NCBI RefSeq assembly: GCF_902706095.1
Contig: NZ_CACSJP010000004.1
Location: forward strand, 62,001 to 126,000
DNA: 64,000 nucleotides
From: Rhizobium sp. 18065
Lineage (GTDB): Bacteria > Pseudomonadota > Alphaproteobacteria > Rhizobiales > Rhizobiaceae
Direction of reading: 5' to 3'
Shown: in pieces, positions 8,938 to 18,756 of the stretch
How positions within the stretch are numbered: position 1 is the stretch's first letter
How the letters are laid out: each line of letters begins with the position of its first letter
Made by a program: the position numbers and the translations under genes
The notes under the pieces: model-generated
Database searches by the model: none
What the model saw: only the letters and a program-made list of their open reading frames with translations
Told to the model about the DNA's origin: nothing

Positions 8938-10751
8938 GCGCTTTCCCGGAAATCGGCGTCGTGTGCATCAGGTCCACCCATCGACAGATCGAGGGCAAAT
9001 CCCTTGGCGCGCGCCTGCTGGCTGGCGATTGAGTGGTCGGTTGCTGAAGGCTTTCTCTGGGGCGCGGCAGCGGTGCGGTTCGTCTGTGCCGCGGGGCGTG
9101 CGACAGTCTTGGCGGCCGCATTTTCGCGGGCGTTTCGTTCGACACGGAAGAAGGCGATGGAGGTCTGCAGTTCTTCGGACTGTGCTGCCAGCTCTTCAGA
9201 GGTCGCGGCCATCTGTTCGGACGCCGAGGCGTTCTGCTGGGTGACCTTGTCGAGCTGCTGGATCGCTTCGTTGATCTGCGAGGCGCCGACGTCCTGCTCG
9301 CGGCATGCTGCCGAGATTTCGGAGACCAGTTCGGCTGTCTTGCGAATATCGGGTACCAGACGGCCGAGCATTTCGCCGGCTTCCTGGGCTGCCTTCACCG
9401 TCTCACCGGACATTGCGCCGATTTCAGCCGCTGCCGATTGCGAACGTTCGGCAAGCTTGCGGACTTCGGAAGCGACGACGGCAAAACCCTTGCCATGTTC
9501 GCCGGCACGGGCCGCTTCGACAGCAGCGTTCAGTGCGAGCAAGTCAGTCTGGCGGGCGATTTCCTGGACGATGGAGATCTTCTCGGCAATCGTGCGCATG
9601 GCACCGACGGCGCGATTGACAGCGTCGCCGGATGCTTCGGCATCCTTGGCCGACTGGCGGGCAATCTTCTCGGTCTGGGCGGCGTTGTCGGCGTTCTGCT
9701 TGATGTTGGCGGCCATTTCTTCCATCGAGGCGGAGGCCTCTTCGGCGGATGCCGCCTGTTCGGTCGCACCCTGCGACAGCTGTTCGGAGCTTGCCGACAG
9801 TTCCTGGCTACCGGACGAGACGTTTGCGGCGGCTGAAAGCGCATCAGCGACCACGCCACGCAGGCGTTCAACCATGCTTTCCAGCGAGAGGCCGAGCGTA
9901 TCCTTGTCGGACAGGGGCTTCGGCGTGACGACCAGGTCGCCATTGGCGATCAGGTCGGCGATGCGCGCCGTTTCGCGCAGGTTTCCGGTCATGATCTCCA
10001 TGGATTTGACAAGATCCTTGATCTCATCGTTGGCCTTGTGCTCGATCTCGTGGTTCAAGTCACCAATGCTGACTGCGACAGCCAGATCGCCGGCACGTCG
10101 CAAGCCGCGCGAGATGTTGATCGAAATCCAGAATGCCACGACGGCAGAGAAGACCAGCAAACCTACGACGATAGCGATCAGTATATTGCGCGAGTACTCA
10201 TACTGGATGTTCGTCGCCTCATCTGTGGCATTCAGATCCGTGACGATTTCCTCGTTCAGCCCGTTCATGGCGGTGAGCAGGGTCGAGGTCATCTTCGCGC
10301 CTTCGCCCATGGATATTGCACCGGCGCGCGCATTGGACTCCGTCGTATTTTGTCGAGCGAGGGCAATGATTTGATCCTGGAGCTCAAGCCAGGCAGGCAA
10401 CGCGGCACGGACTTCGGCTAGCTTTACCCTTACACCCTCAGTCTTTTCGGCGTCGAGACGGGTAAGGAGCTCATTGATCTTGGTGCGAGCCTCACTGACT
10501 TCCTGGGAGTAGGAAGAAATTTGCGAAGCGTCAGTGTTGAGGATTGCGTTCTTTTCGGCCCGGATAGACAGGTAGATAGTGTCCGAAAGGTCGCTCGAAT
10601 TGCGCAGATTAGCAGCCGGTCCCTGAACAATTTCGGTGATGGCGAAGTTCAACGTCGAGAGATTGTTGATCGCAAGCATGGCCATCCCGAAAGACATCAG
10701 AATGATGATTCCGAATGTCAGAGCGAGCTTGAGTTTGATGGTAAAGCGCAT
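8934..10751 (-). CDS. methyl-accepting chemotaxis protein (transmembrane)
   Basis: From the ATG at 10751 (GGGGA upstream) the product is 605 residues; an ATG 11 codons earlier lacks a ribosome site. It has a transmembrane segment near residues 10-30, a four-helix-type periplasmic domain, a second membrane segment near 190-212, HAMP, and a cytoplasmic signalling domain with the intact tip '[20 protein letters not shown]'. The C-terminus ends in a tail, '[20 protein letters not shown]', shared with the next MCP. The signalling half is about 96% identical to that MCP by eye, while the sensor domains differ. Ligand unknown. It is coupled to cheW by an ATGA overlap. Confidence 0.93.
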   Translation of the reverse strand: MRFTIKLKLALTFGIIILMSFGMAMLAINNLSTLNFAITEIVQGPAANLRNSSDLSDTIYLSIRAEKNAILNTDASQISSYSQEVSEARTKINELLTRLDAEKTEGVRVKLAEVRAALPAWLELQDQIIALARQNTTESNARAGAISMGEGAKMTSTLLTAMNGLNEEIVTDLNATDEATNIQYEYSRNILIAIVVGLLVFSAVVAFWISINISRGLRRAGDLAVAVSIGDLNHEIEHKANDEIKDLVKSMEIMTGNLRETARIADLIANGDLVVTPKPLSDKDTLGLSLESMVERLRGVVADALSAAANVSSGSQELSASSEQLSQGATEQAASAEEASASMEEMAANIKQNADNAAQTEKIARQSAKDAEASGDAVNRAVGAMRTIAEKISIVQEIARQTDLLALNAAVEAARAGEHGKGFAVVASEVRKLAERSQSAAAEIGAMSGETVKAAQEAGEMLGRLVPDIRKTAELVSEISAACREQDVGASQINEAIQQLDKVTQQNASASEQMAATSEELAAQSEELQTSIAFFRVERNARENAAAKTVARPAAQTNRTAAAPQRKPSATDHSIASQQARAKGFALDLSMGGPDAHDADFRESA

Positions 10752-10907
10752 TGTCGCGTCCCCGGTCATATGTGTGTGATTCAAGGTGTGTATGGGACAT
10801 CCCGGGCTTGCCTCTAAGCTACCGGGCAGGAGCCGCTGCTCCTCGCAATCAGCGCATTCTACGCTGGGATCAGGGCGGATCCATTTATCCGCCCTGGCTC
10901 ATCAATT

Positions 10908-12608
10908 TTATGCGCTCTGCTTGAAATGCGCGTCGTCTGAGTCTGGGCCGCCCATCGACAGATCGAGGGCAAAGCCGTTGGCGCGGGCCTGCTGGCCGGA
11001 GATACTGTTGTCACCGTGGGCAGGCTTGCGAACTGCAGCGGCCGCTGCCGGACGGGCAACAGGAGCCGCCGGACGGGCGGCCGGTTTGCGGATGGCGGCA
11101 GGGGCTCGTTCGCCAGACCGGTCAACCCGGAAGAAGGCGATCGAGGTCTGCAGTTCCTCGGACTGGGCCGCCAGTTCTTCGGAGGTCGCGGCCATCTGTT
11201 CGGAGGCCGAGGCGTTCTGCTGGGTGACCTGGTCAAGCTGCTGGATCGCTTCATTGATCTGCGAGGCGCCGATGTCCTGTTCGCGGCAGGCTGCCGAGAT
11301 TTCCGAGACGAGTTCTGCCGTCTTGCGGATATCGGGCACCAGGCGGCCGAGCATTTCGCCGGCTTCCTGGGCTGCCTTGACGGTGTCGCTCGACATGGCG
11401 CCGATTTCGGCTGCTGCCGACTGCGAACGTTCGGCGAGCTTGCGGACTTCGGAGGCGACGACCGCAAAGCCTTTGCCATGTTCGCCGGCGCGAGCCGCTT
11501 CAACGGCTGCGTTCAGCGCGAGAAGGTCGGTCTGACGGGCGATTTCCTGGACGATCGAGATCTTCTCGGCAATCGTGCGCATCGCGCCGACGGCACGGGT
11601 GACAGCATCGCCGGATGCTTCGGCATCCTTGGCAGACTGGCGGGCAATCTTCTCGGTCTGGGCGGCGTTATCGGCGTTCTGCTTGATGTTGGCGGCCATC
11701 TCTTCCATCGAGGCGGATGCCTCTTCTGCAGCTGCGGCCTGTTCGGTGGCGCCCTGCGACAGCTGCTCGGAGCTTGCCGACAGTTCCTGGCTGCCGGACG
11801 AGACGTTCGAGGATGCCGAGAGGGCATCGCCGACCACGCCGCGCAGACGTTCGATCATGGCGTTGACGTAAGTCAGCAGGTCGCCGATTTCGTCATTGGA
11901 CTTGACCACGGCCAGCTTGGTCAGATCGCCGTCGGAGACGCTCTGGACCGAGCTGACTGCGTTGCGCAGGCCGCGATTGATGGAAAGTGCGATCCAGACT
12001 GCGGCAGCCAGGGCAATCAGCAATGCAGCGCCGGCCACTGCGAGCATGACATTGCGTGTCTGGACATAGTCGACTCCGGCCGTCTCGTTGGCTTCTGCCA
12101 GTCGGCTGGTTTCCAGCGTGACAACTTCATCGAGCAACTCGTCGATTTTGCCGACGGTTGCCCGATTTTCGTTTGTCGAAATGCGCAGGGCGCCGTCACG
12201 GTCGCCGGCCATCATCAGGGCCTGGATCCGGTCATCCTGCTCGCGGTATTCGGTGGCCATGCCATCCAGCTTGCCCCACAGGACCTTTCCCTGCTCCGTG
12301 GCCAGTAGCATGACGCTGTCAAACGCCTTGTCGAAATCCTGGCGCTGCTGGGTGATCTTGGCGGTATAGTCCCGCATGGCGGCGATATCGGTCGCGAGCA
12401 GCATGTTCTTCTGCTGGCGCAGCTGCTGCAGCTGGGTAATGTTGAGTTCCTGGGCAAGCCTCAACCGGGTGGCCGGGCCTTTGACGACGTTTTCGAGCGT
12501 GGTGTTCAGATCGCTGAGGCTCATGATGGCGATGGTTGCCGTGGCGATGAGCATGATGATGACAAAGCCGAAGGCGACGGTCAGCTTGAGTTTGATCGAG
12601 GCGCGCAT
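10908..12608 (-). CDS. methyl-accepting chemotaxis protein (transmembrane)
   Basis: The 566-residue receptor has membrane segments at about residues 9-30 and 187-210 flanking a helical periplasmic sensor, then HAMP and the MCP signalling domain. From 'RLRGVV' to 'SIAFFRV' (about 245 residues) it differs from the downstream MCP at only about ten positions, whereas the periplasmic domains differ widely. This is the pattern expected of a tandem duplication whose cytoplasmic half is kept alike by gene conversion or by shared partners. It ends with '[20 protein letters not shown]', a variant of the tail on its twin. Ligand unknown. It lies 21 bases downstream of cheW. Confidence 0.93.
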   Translation of the reverse strand: MRASIKLKLTVAFGFVIIMLIATATIAIMSLSDLNTTLENVVKGPATRLRLAQELNITQLQQLRQQKNMLLATDIAAMRDYTAKITQQRQDFDKAFDSVMLLATEQGKVLWGKLDGMATEYREQDDRIQALMMAGDRDGALRISTNENRATVGKIDELLDEVVTLETSRLAEANETAGVDYVQTRNVMLAVAGAALLIALAAAVWIALSINRGLRNAVSSVQSVSDGDLTKLAVVKSNDEIGDLLTYVNAMIERLRGVVGDALSASSNVSSGSQELSASSEQLSQGATEQAAAAEEASASMEEMAANIKQNADNAAQTEKIARQSAKDAEASGDAVTRAVGAMRTIAEKISIVQEIARQTDLLALNAAVEAARAGEHGKGFAVVASEVRKLAERSQSAAAEIGAMSSDTVKAAQEAGEMLGRLVPDIRKTAELVSEISAACREQDIGASQINEAIQQLDQVTQQNASASEQMAATSEELAAQSEELQTSIAFFRVDRSGERAPAAIRKPAARPAAPVARPAAAAAVRKPAHGDNSISGQQARANGFALDLSMGGPDSDDAHFKQSA

Positions 12609-12629
12609 GTGGTTTTTCCTTTGCTGCGA

Positions 12630-13145
12630 CTAGTTTTTCGACGGGTCTGCCGCATGGCGCTCATGGCCGACGGAGAAGATCGTTTGAAGGTTGGGAAGAA
12701 TGATGAATTCGCCGCCGCGGCGAACGAGGCAATCGATGAAATCGGAACGCCAGCGCATGCCGATGCTGGGTGGCGGTTCGCTGGCGGCCTTCAGCAGAGA
12801 CGTGACTTCGTGAACCTTGTCGGTGCGGATACCGGTCAGTGTCGGTTCCCCGTCGACATCCAGTTCGATGACGATGATGCGGCTGTCGATCGTCGGCTTG
12901 GTTGCCTCCATGCCGAAGGCAAGGCGGATGTCGGCGAGCGGGATGACCTTACCGCGGAAGTTGATGACGCTGCCGACGAAGGGTTTTGCCCCGGGAACGC
13001 TCGTTTCCGGTAGGAGATCGAGGATTTCCTGCACCATGACGGCCTCAAGGGCGAACATTTCGCCGGCAATGTCGAAGGTCAGAACTTCGAGTTCCTCGCT
13101 GGCGCCCCAAAGATGCTCGGGTATCTTACGTGCTGCTTCGCTCAT
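12630..13145 (-). CDS. cheW: CheW coupling protein
   Basis: The 171-residue CheW-domain protein ('LTFDIAGEMFALEAVMVQEIL', 'VGSVINFRGKVIPLADIRLAFGM') lies directly after cheA. Its ATG overlaps the cheA stop as ATGA, indicating coupled translation and probably a fixed CheA:CheW ratio. It carries a short N-terminal extension before the CheW fold. It differs from the second CheW of the operon at 8437-8937. Confidence 0.92.
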   Translation of the reverse strand: MSEAARKIPEHLWGASEELEVLTFDIAGEMFALEAVMVQEILDLLPETSVPGAKPFVGSVINFRGKVIPLADIRLAFGMEATKPTIDSRIIVIELDVDGEPTLTGIRTDKVHEVTSLLKAASEPPPSIGMRWRSDFIDCLVRRGGEFIILPNLQTIFSVGHERHAADPSKN

Positions 13146-15151
13146 CCTGCTGCGCGCAAATGCGCCTCCTGTTTCTGGCCTTCCAAGACGAGATGTCCCA
13201 CGTCGAGGATGAGAGCCACGTCGCCGTCACCCAGGATCGTGGCGCCCGAGAAGGTCGCAACGTCGTGATGCAGTTTGGACATGGCCTTGATGACGGTCTG
13301 GTGGTCGCCGATGATCTGGTCGACGACGAGACCGACGCGTTCGGAACCGGTCGAGATGACCACGACCTTCTGGAAGGGGTCGGGTTTGCTGCCGGTGCGG
13401 AACAGCTCGCGCAGGCGAAGATAAGGCACCAGGCTGTCGCGCAGCGAGATGAAGCTGCGGCCGCGCGAGCGCATGTCGTCTTCGACGGAAAGCTCGAGGC
13501 ATTCCTCGACGGCCGAGAGCGGAATGACATAGCGGCCGTTGCCGACACGCACCAGCAGGCCATCGATGATTGCCAGCGTCAGAGGGATCGACAGCGAGAC
13601 TTCCGATCCCTCGCCAGGATGGCTGACCACGTTGATGGTGCCGCGTAGCGTATCGATCGTGCGCTTCACCACATCCATGCCGACACCACGGCCGGAAAGG
13701 TTGGTGACTTCCTGCGCCGTCGAGAAGCCCGGCTGGAAGATCAGCTGGAGCAGTTCCTGGTCCGAGAGGACCGCGTTCGGCTGGATCAGGCCCGAGGCTT
13801 CGGCCTTGGCGCGGACACGGTCACGATTGATGCCGCGACCGTCGTCCTTGATGGTGATGATGACCTCGCCGGCTTGCTGGCGGGCCGAGAGCAGGATGCG
13901 GCCTTGCGGTGATTTTCCGGCAGCGCGGCGTTCTTCCGGCGGCTCGAGACCGTGGTCGCAGGAGTTGCGGACCAAATGAACCAGCGGGTCGGCCAGCCGT
14001 TCGATGACGGTCTTGTCGACTTCGGTTGTCTCACCTTCGGTTTCCAGCTCGATCGTCTTGCCGGTTTCGCGGGCAAGGTCGTGCACCAGACGGCGGAAGC
14101 GGCCAAACAGGCTACCGACCGGGACCATGCGCAGCACCATCATCGTGTCGCGCAATTCACCGGACAGGCGCTCGACATCTTCCGATACCGAACGCAGCTG
14201 AATATTGGCGCTGATATTGGCCAGCTGCGACAGGCGCGACTGCGCAATTACCAGTTCGCCGACGCGGTCCATGAGTTCGTCCAGGCGTTCGGCCGGAACG
14301 CGGACGTTTTCAGCCGACTTGTTGGACTTGGCGTCTGCCGGGCCAGTGTTCGTCGTGGCTTGTTTCTTCTCGGCAACCGGTTCGGCGACCAGTTCCGGCG
14401 CGGTTTGGTTCGGTGCCTGTTCGGTTGATGCTGCCGCCTTGATCTCGGTTATTTCCAGCTGCATGTCGTCCATGACGAAGATGAACACATCTTCGATCGC
14501 CGAACGTGGCTGCTCGGTTTCCAGCGCGATGGTCCATCCGAGATAAAGGGTTGTCGGATCGATCTCGGCAAGGCCGGGGATCGTGCTGGCGTCGACAGTG
14601 ATCGTGCACTCTCCGAGTTCGCGCAGTTCGTCCAGCAGGCCCAGCGGGTTGGTGCCGTTGGCCATTGCATTGTCGGGCAGACGGAACTTGATCGACCAAT
14701 TGGTCGATGCGGTTTTGGCTGCGGCCACGGCGATCGATGCCGGCGCTGTCGGCTGTGAGGCCGCGACATGACCATTCTTTCCACCGACTGCCGCATGCAG
14801 CTTGGCGAGAAGTTTCTGGCTCATGTCGTCATGATCGCCATTCGGCTTCTCGACCAGGGCCTTCATATGGTCCTGGGCTTCGAGAACGGCGGCAACCAGT
14901 TCGCTGGTTGCCTGGACCTCACCCTTGCGGACGCGGTCAAAGGCGGATTCGCAGTGGTGCGTAAAAGCGGCGAGGGCCTCGAAGCCAAACATGGCTCCTG
15001 ATCCCTTCAGCGTGTGCAGTCCGCGGAAGACAGCGTCGATCTGGTCCTGGTTGGACAGGTCATGGAGGAGATCAAGCAGACCGCTTTCGATCTGTTCGAA
15101 GAGCTCCGCCGCTTCCGTCCTGAAGACCTGGATGGGGTCCATTGTGTTCAT
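13142..15151 (-). CDS. cheA: CheA chemotaxis histidine kinase
   Basis: The 669-residue kinase has an Hpt (P1) domain with the phosphorylated His46 in 'GLHTLKGSGAMFGF', a poorly conserved region at about 150-235 in the place of P2, a dimerisation domain at about 280-345 ('VRVPAERLDELMDRVGELVIAQSRL'), an ATPase domain ('LVRNSCDHGLEPPEER', 'DDGRGI', 'GRGVGMDVV') and a C-terminal CheW-like domain. It phosphorylates CheY, CheB and possibly the HD-GYP regulator of the same operon. The ATG at 15151 overlaps the cheY stop as ATGA, which fixes the start. All catalytic boxes look intact. Confidence 0.95.
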   Translation of the reverse strand: MNTMDPIQVFRTEAAELFEQIESGLLDLLHDLSNQDQIDAVFRGLHTLKGSGAMFGFEALAAFTHHCESAFDRVRKGEVQATSELVAAVLEAQDHMKALVEKPNGDHDDMSQKLLAKLHAAVGGKNGHVAASQPTAPASIAVAAAKTASTNWSIKFRLPDNAMANGTNPLGLLDELRELGECTITVDASTIPGLAEIDPTTLYLGWTIALETEQPRSAIEDVFIFVMDDMQLEITEIKAAASTEQAPNQTAPELVAEPVAEKKQATTNTGPADAKSNKSAENVRVPAERLDELMDRVGELVIAQSRLSQLANISANIQLRSVSEDVERLSGELRDTMMVLRMVPVGSLFGRFRRLVHDLARETGKTIELETEGETTEVDKTVIERLADPLVHLVRNSCDHGLEPPEERRAAGKSPQGRILLSARQQAGEVIITIKDDGRGINRDRVRAKAEASGLIQPNAVLSDQELLQLIFQPGFSTAQEVTNLSGRGVGMDVVKRTIDTLRGTINVVSHPGEGSEVSLSIPLTLAIIDGLLVRVGNGRYVIPLSAVEECLELSVEDDMRSRGRSFISLRDSLVPYLRLRELFRTGSKPDPFQKVVVISTGSERVGLVVDQIIGDHQTVIKAMSKLHHDVATFSGATILGDGDVALILDVGHLVLEGQKQEAHLRAAG

Positions 15152-15516
15152 TTGCCCAGCACTTTCCTGGCGATCTTGACGAGCTGTTCAGGGTCGAAAG
15201 GCTTTGTGATCCAACCGGTGGCACCGGCTGCCTTGGCACGGCTCTTCATGTCCGCGTCGGACTCTGTGGTCAGGAAGATGATCGGGATACCGGTGTGTGC
15301 CGGCGACTGACGCAGCGCCTCGATCATGGCCAGGCCATTCATGTTGGGCATGTTGAGGTCGGTGACGATCAGGTCGAAGCTGGCGCTCTTGGCCTTGTTG
15401 AGGCCGTCAAGGCCGTCCACGGCTTCCGTCACCTTGTAGCCGGCATTGGTCAGCGCGATCTTCGTCGTCATCCGGATGCTGGCTGAATCGTCAACCGTCA
15501 GAATGTTCGCACTCAT
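15148..15516 (-). CDS. cheY: CheY single-domain response regulator
   Basis: From the ATG at 15516, preceded by GGAAGGA, the product is 122 residues: a bare receiver domain with acidic pair D9/D10, phosphorylation site D53 ('LIVTDLNMPNMNG'), switch threonine in 'FLTTES' and lysine in 'ITKPF'. That start overlaps the stop of the STAS gene as ATGA and is preferred over a start eight codons upstream. It would carry the signal from CheA to the motor or another output. Confidence 0.95.
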   Translation of the reverse strand: MSANILTVDDSASIRMTTKIALTNAGYKVTEAVDGLDGLNKAKSASFDLIVTDLNMPNMNGLAMIEALRQSPAHTGIPIIFLTTESDADMKSRAKAAGATGWITKPFDPEQLVKIARKVLGK

Positions 15517-15827
15517 TGTATTTCCTTCCGATGTAACCAAAATTGAGAAAAGGCGGGGTCCATGGCCGAGAGAAAGCCGCCGCGCTCGAGAACGTCGAAC
15601 ACACGTCCATTCGCCGCTGCCTTCAGGGACAGGCGCTTGCCATGGCCATCGGCGTGACGCCGGGCGGCCTCGATCAACTGAATGAGGCTGAGATCGGCAT
15701 CACAGCCGTCGGGAAATTCCACCTCAACCGCTTCATGCTTTTCAAGGGCGGCCAGAAGCTGCTCGCGGGTGGTGGCCGCGTGGCGGATCGAGAGTGTGCT
15801 TGGCAGTGTCAGTGGGTGGCTCGGCAT
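15513..15827 (-). CDS. small STAS-domain protein in che operon
   Basis: The 104-residue product has the features of a stand-alone STAS (anti-anti-sigma-like) domain: 'LSIRHAATTREQLLAALEKHEAVEVEF', then 'DADLSLIQLIEAARRHADGHGKRLSLKA', where the usual D-S/T-S..L pattern of anti-sigma-factor antagonists is D-x-S. STAS proteins often bind kinases, switch proteins or nucleotides. It is the second gene of the operon, overlaps cheY by an ATGA and starts eight bases after the HD-GYP regulator. No anti-sigma factor is nearby, so an accessory role in the chemotaxis complex is likelier than sigma-factor control. The assignment rests on fold-like pattern only. Confidence 0.7.
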   Translation of the reverse strand: MPSHPLTLPSTLSIRHAATTREQLLAALEKHEAVEVEFPDGCDADLSLIQLIEAARRHADGHGKRLSLKAAANGRVFDVLERGGFLSAMDPAFSQFWLHRKEIQ

Positions 15828-15835
15828 GTCTCTTC

Positions 15836-17029
15836 CTAAGCTCGGTGAATGGCGTTTGTTTTTTCCGGGTTTTCGTCCGCCTTTGCGGAAGGCAAACGGA
15901 CGGTCTTGGCGCTGCGGGCGTCGGCGAGGTCATTGCTTCCGGTCATGAGTGCCTCGATTGCCGGCCACTGGCGCTCGAAAGCAGCAATGCAGGCTGGATC
16001 GAAATGCCTGCCGCTCTCGGTGCGGAGATAGCCAAGCGCCTGCTGCGGAGCCCAGGCAGATTTGTATGGACGTTCGCTGCACAGGGCCTCGAACACGTCT
16101 GCGACGGCGACAATGCGGGCCTCGATCGGGATTGCGTCGCCGACGAGGCCGTTCGGATAACCGCTTCCATCCCATTTTTCGTGATGGCCACCGGCAATCT
16201 TTTCAGCGGTACGCACCAGGTCGGACGTGCCGTTTTCCAGAATCCTGACGCCTATCTGGACATGCTGCCGCATCTCGGCGATTTCGGCCTCGGTCAGGCG
16301 GCCAGGTTTGGACAGGATATTGTCGGCGATACCGATCTTGCCGACATCGTGCAGCGGGGCGGCCAGATAGATCATCCGGCAATAGGCCTGGTCGAAGCCC
16401 AGTTCTTCCGAGATCATCCGGCAGATATGGGCGACCCGCGAGACATGTTCTCCGGTGGAGCCGTCGCGATATTCGATTGCGCGGGCAAGGCGCCAGATGA
16501 TTTCCTCTTCACGGATGGCCAGCTTTGCCGTTGCACTATTCACCAGCCTTTCCAGACCTTTTGCCTGATCGGCCAGATCGAGCTGGGCCTGCCGCAAGGT
16601 GAGCAGATTGGCGACGCGCGCGCGCAGTTCAACACCGTCGAAAGGCTTGCGAAGAAACTCGGTTGCGCCTGCTTCGATCGCTTCGATGCGGATGCTGCGC
16701 TCGGTCTCCGACGTCACCATGACAATCGGCACATGCTGATAGGAGGGGCATGCACGCAGTTGACGAATGACATCGACGCCGTTCATCCGGGGCATTGTGT
16801 AATCGACCAGAACCAGGTCGAACGGCGTGGATTTGCACGCTTCCAGTGCCAGCACAGGATCCAGAAAGGCTTCCACATGGAGAGCTACAAGCCCCAGAAG
16901 CGATGTTTGTATCGCTGCGAGCACAGACTTGCTGTCATCTATTAGAATTACGCGCACGGGTTCTCCGGCCGGCCGAAGGGCTGGCAAAAAATTGGGCACA
17001 CTATCCCGGTGCGAAATGCCATCGGGCAT
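15836..17029 (-). CDS. HD-GYP response regulator (cyclic-di-GMP phosphodiesterase)
   Basis: The 397-residue product has a receiver domain at about residues 26-145 (D31/D32, phosphorylation site D76, lysine in 'LRKPF') joined through a helical linker to an HD-GYP domain at about 175-365. The metal-binding HD (227-228, 'HDVGKIGI'), 'GHHEKWDGSGYPNGL' (281-295) and following 'VADVFEAL' are intact, so it should hydrolyse cyclic-di-GMP. It is the first gene of the chemotaxis operon, so CheA output may set cyclic-di-GMP levels. The start at 17029 leaves an unusual 20-residue leader; an internal start cannot be excluded. Active protein is predicted from motifs only. Confidence 0.9.
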   Translation of the reverse strand: MPDGISHRDSVPNFLPALRPAGEPVRVILIDDSKSVLAAIQTSLLGLVALHVEAFLDPVLALEACKSTPFDLVLVDYTMPRMNGVDVIRQLRACPSYQHVPIVMVTSETERSIRIEAIEAGATEFLRKPFDGVELRARVANLLTLRQAQLDLADQAKGLERLVNSATAKLAIREEEIIWRLARAIEYRDGSTGEHVSRVAHICRMISEELGFDQAYCRMIYLAAPLHDVGKIGIADNILSKPGRLTEAEIAEMRQHVQIGVRILENGTSDLVRTAEKIAGGHHEKWDGSGYPNGLVGDAIPIEARIVAVADVFEALCSERPYKSAWAPQQALGYLRTESGRHFDPACIAAFERQWPAIEALMTGSNDLADARSAKTVRLPSAKADENPEKTNAIHRA

Positions 17030-17641
17030 GCCGCCTGGAGAAGAGCTAATTGGTCAGATTTCGAGGATCGAGTTGCGTCATGCAGCCGCTGGAGCCGGGG
17101 CGTGTATTTGTGCGCCGTTTAATCCGATTCCTTACCACAATTTTGACTAGCAGAGTTAAAAGAGGTTTAAAGTCTGACGTGAATAGTAATCACGCTTGAG
17201 GTCAAAATCTAGTATTGCTTGATCATCGTTGTTTTTCACTTTTCTCGATACGATGTGAGCACCAGATTTCGGATGTGAACGTGGAATTCACGCGTTCTTC
17301 CCAATAATTTCCATCTAACTATATGTAATTGTATAATTTTATTTTCAGTTCGGAAAGCCTCAAGGTGGCTGTTTGTTCGGCCGTTGCCGTTGACCGCAGT
17401 CGGCTGTCGCAAATTTAAATGCTCGCCGACCCCTCATTTATGAGGTGACGGATTGCCGATAGTGCCACTCCTCTCTGCAACCAAAAGTAAGTTTTTTAGC
17501 CCAAAAAAAATCCGCTGTAGCGCATACATTTAACAATGGCTGTGGCGATCGCAGGTTGCGCGGCAAGACAGCTTCCATAGGAAAGCTGGTCGTTTCAAAC
17601 CCGTAATCTCGGATGGACAAGGTAGGTGATCTGGGTTAAGT
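17030..17641. other. intergenic region, about 600 bp, divergent promoters
   Basis: This lies between the chemotaxis operon (minus) and the LacI/purine operon (plus). It has several AT-rich patches (for example around 17320-17345) and no open frame with a recognisable product. Promoters for both operons must lie here, but I could not pick convincing -35/-10 pairs. No repeat or RNA motif was seen apart from the operator at its right-hand edge. Confidence 0.5.
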
Positions 17642-17659
17642 TGATTAAACGTTTAATCA
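17642..17659. promoter_or_regulatory. perfect 18-bp palindrome, probable LacI-family operator
   Basis: TGATTAAACGTTTAATCA is an exact palindrome with a central CG, the usual form of LacI/GalR-family operators. It sits at the start of the lacI-type gene, 17 bases before the TTG start preferred here. It would let the repressor control its own gene and the purine operon that follows without a break. Confidence 0.75.
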
Positions 17660-17676
17660 CGCTGCTGGACAATCTC

Positions 17677-18756
17677 TTGGCCATAGCCCGCCCCGGATCG
17701 AGCCTTGCGCACATTGCCGAAGCCCTCGGCGTGTCTGTGGCGACTGTGTCCAATGCGCTGTCGGGCAAAGGCAGGGTGTCTCCTGAACTGATTGCACGTG
17801 TGCGGACCAAGGCGGCGGAGCTGGGTTATGTGCCGAGCCAGGCGGGCAGGGCGCTTCGCACCGGCCGCACCGGTGTTCTCGGGCTCGTGCTGCCGGATAT
17901 CGCCAATCCGCTGTTTCCACAGATTGCCCAGGCGATCGATTTTGCCGCAAGCGAAGCCGGCTATGGTGTGCTGATCGCCGATTCCCGTGGGGATGTCGCG
18001 ATGCAGACCGAAGCGATCAATCGACTGATCGAGCGTGGTGTCGACGGTATCGTGATCGTACCGCGGCGGGGCACGCGCATTGCCGATGTCGGTTGCCCTA
18101 TCGCGGTCATCGACAGCCCATCGACTCCAGGCAATACCGTGTCGGCGGATCACTGGCAGGGCGGGCAGATCCTGATCGATTATCTGGCCGCACTCGGGCA
18201 TCGCAAGTTCCTGCTGATCGGCAACAACCCGGCATCGATCGTGCAGAACGACCGGATCGGGGGGATGAAATCCCGCGTTCCCGCCGGCGCCAGCGCCGAG
18301 GTGGTCTGGATCGAGACACTCGAAGAAAAGAATGGCAAGGGCTGCACGCTCGGGCTGGCCGATAAGGTGGCAAAAGGCCTAACCGCCATAGCGTCCGTCT
18401 CGGACCTTCATGCCTTGCGTGCGCTCACCGAATTGCAGCGGGCCGGCGTCAAGGTGCCGGAGGATGTCAGTGTTGCCGGCTTCGACGATCTGGTCTGGTC
18501 GTCGGTGGTGACGCCGAGCCTGACAAGCATCCGCATGGACATGGCGACAATCGCAGAAATCGCCGTCGGAGCGCTCGCCCGCGCCATTCTGGGCGAGCCG
18601 ACAACAGCTTCCAGCCCCGATACCACGAACGGCAGCGTGGTTTCGGCGGATATCAAAAAAGTGCCGATGCAATTGGTGGTGCGACAGACGACCGCTCCGG
18701 TGGAAGAGCGCGTTGCATCATCATCCCCCCAGAAGGAGAACACAGATGATCAATAA
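17677..18756 (+). CDS. LacI-family transcriptional repressor
   Basis: The product carries a LacI helix-turn-helix 'SLAHIAEALGVSVATVSNALSGKGRVSPE' and hinge 'RTGRTGVLGLVLPDIANPLF', then a periplasmic-binding-protein-like effector domain. The frame is open from a GTG at 17626 (376 residues), but the TTG at 17677 (359 residues, weak GGAC upstream) puts the helix-turn-helix at the usual distance from the N-terminus and leaves the perfect operator upstream rather than inside the gene, so I prefer it. The stop overlaps the start of the binding-protein gene by 11 bases, so it is the first gene of the purine operon. I infer that a purine or nucleoside relieves repression. Confidence 0.85.
   Translation: MAIARPGSSLAHIAEALGVSVATVSNALSGKGRVSPELIARVRTKAAELGYVPSQAGRALRTGRTGVLGLVLPDIANPLFPQIAQAIDFAASEAGYGVLIADSRGDVAMQTEAINRLIERGVDGIVIVPRRGTRIADVGCPIAVIDSPSTPGNTVSADHWQGGQILIDYLAALGHRKFLLIGNNPASIVQNDRIGGMKSRVPAGASAEVVWIETLEEKNGKGCTLGLADKVAKGLTAIASVSDLHALRALTELQRAGVKVPEDVSVAGFDDLVWSSVVTPSLTSIRMDMATIAEIAVGALARAILGEPTTASSPDTTNGSVVSADIKKVPMQLVVRQTTAPVEERVASSSPQKENTDDQ

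Noticed and set aside
9004..10374. 456-residue plus-strand frame opposite the first MCP gene, and similar long frames at 11016-12308, 28444-30081 and 38641-39804
   Set aside because: They are antisense shadows created by high-GC codon use of clearly real genes; their translations are low-complexity Ser/Ala/Arg or His/Asp-rich sequences without domains.
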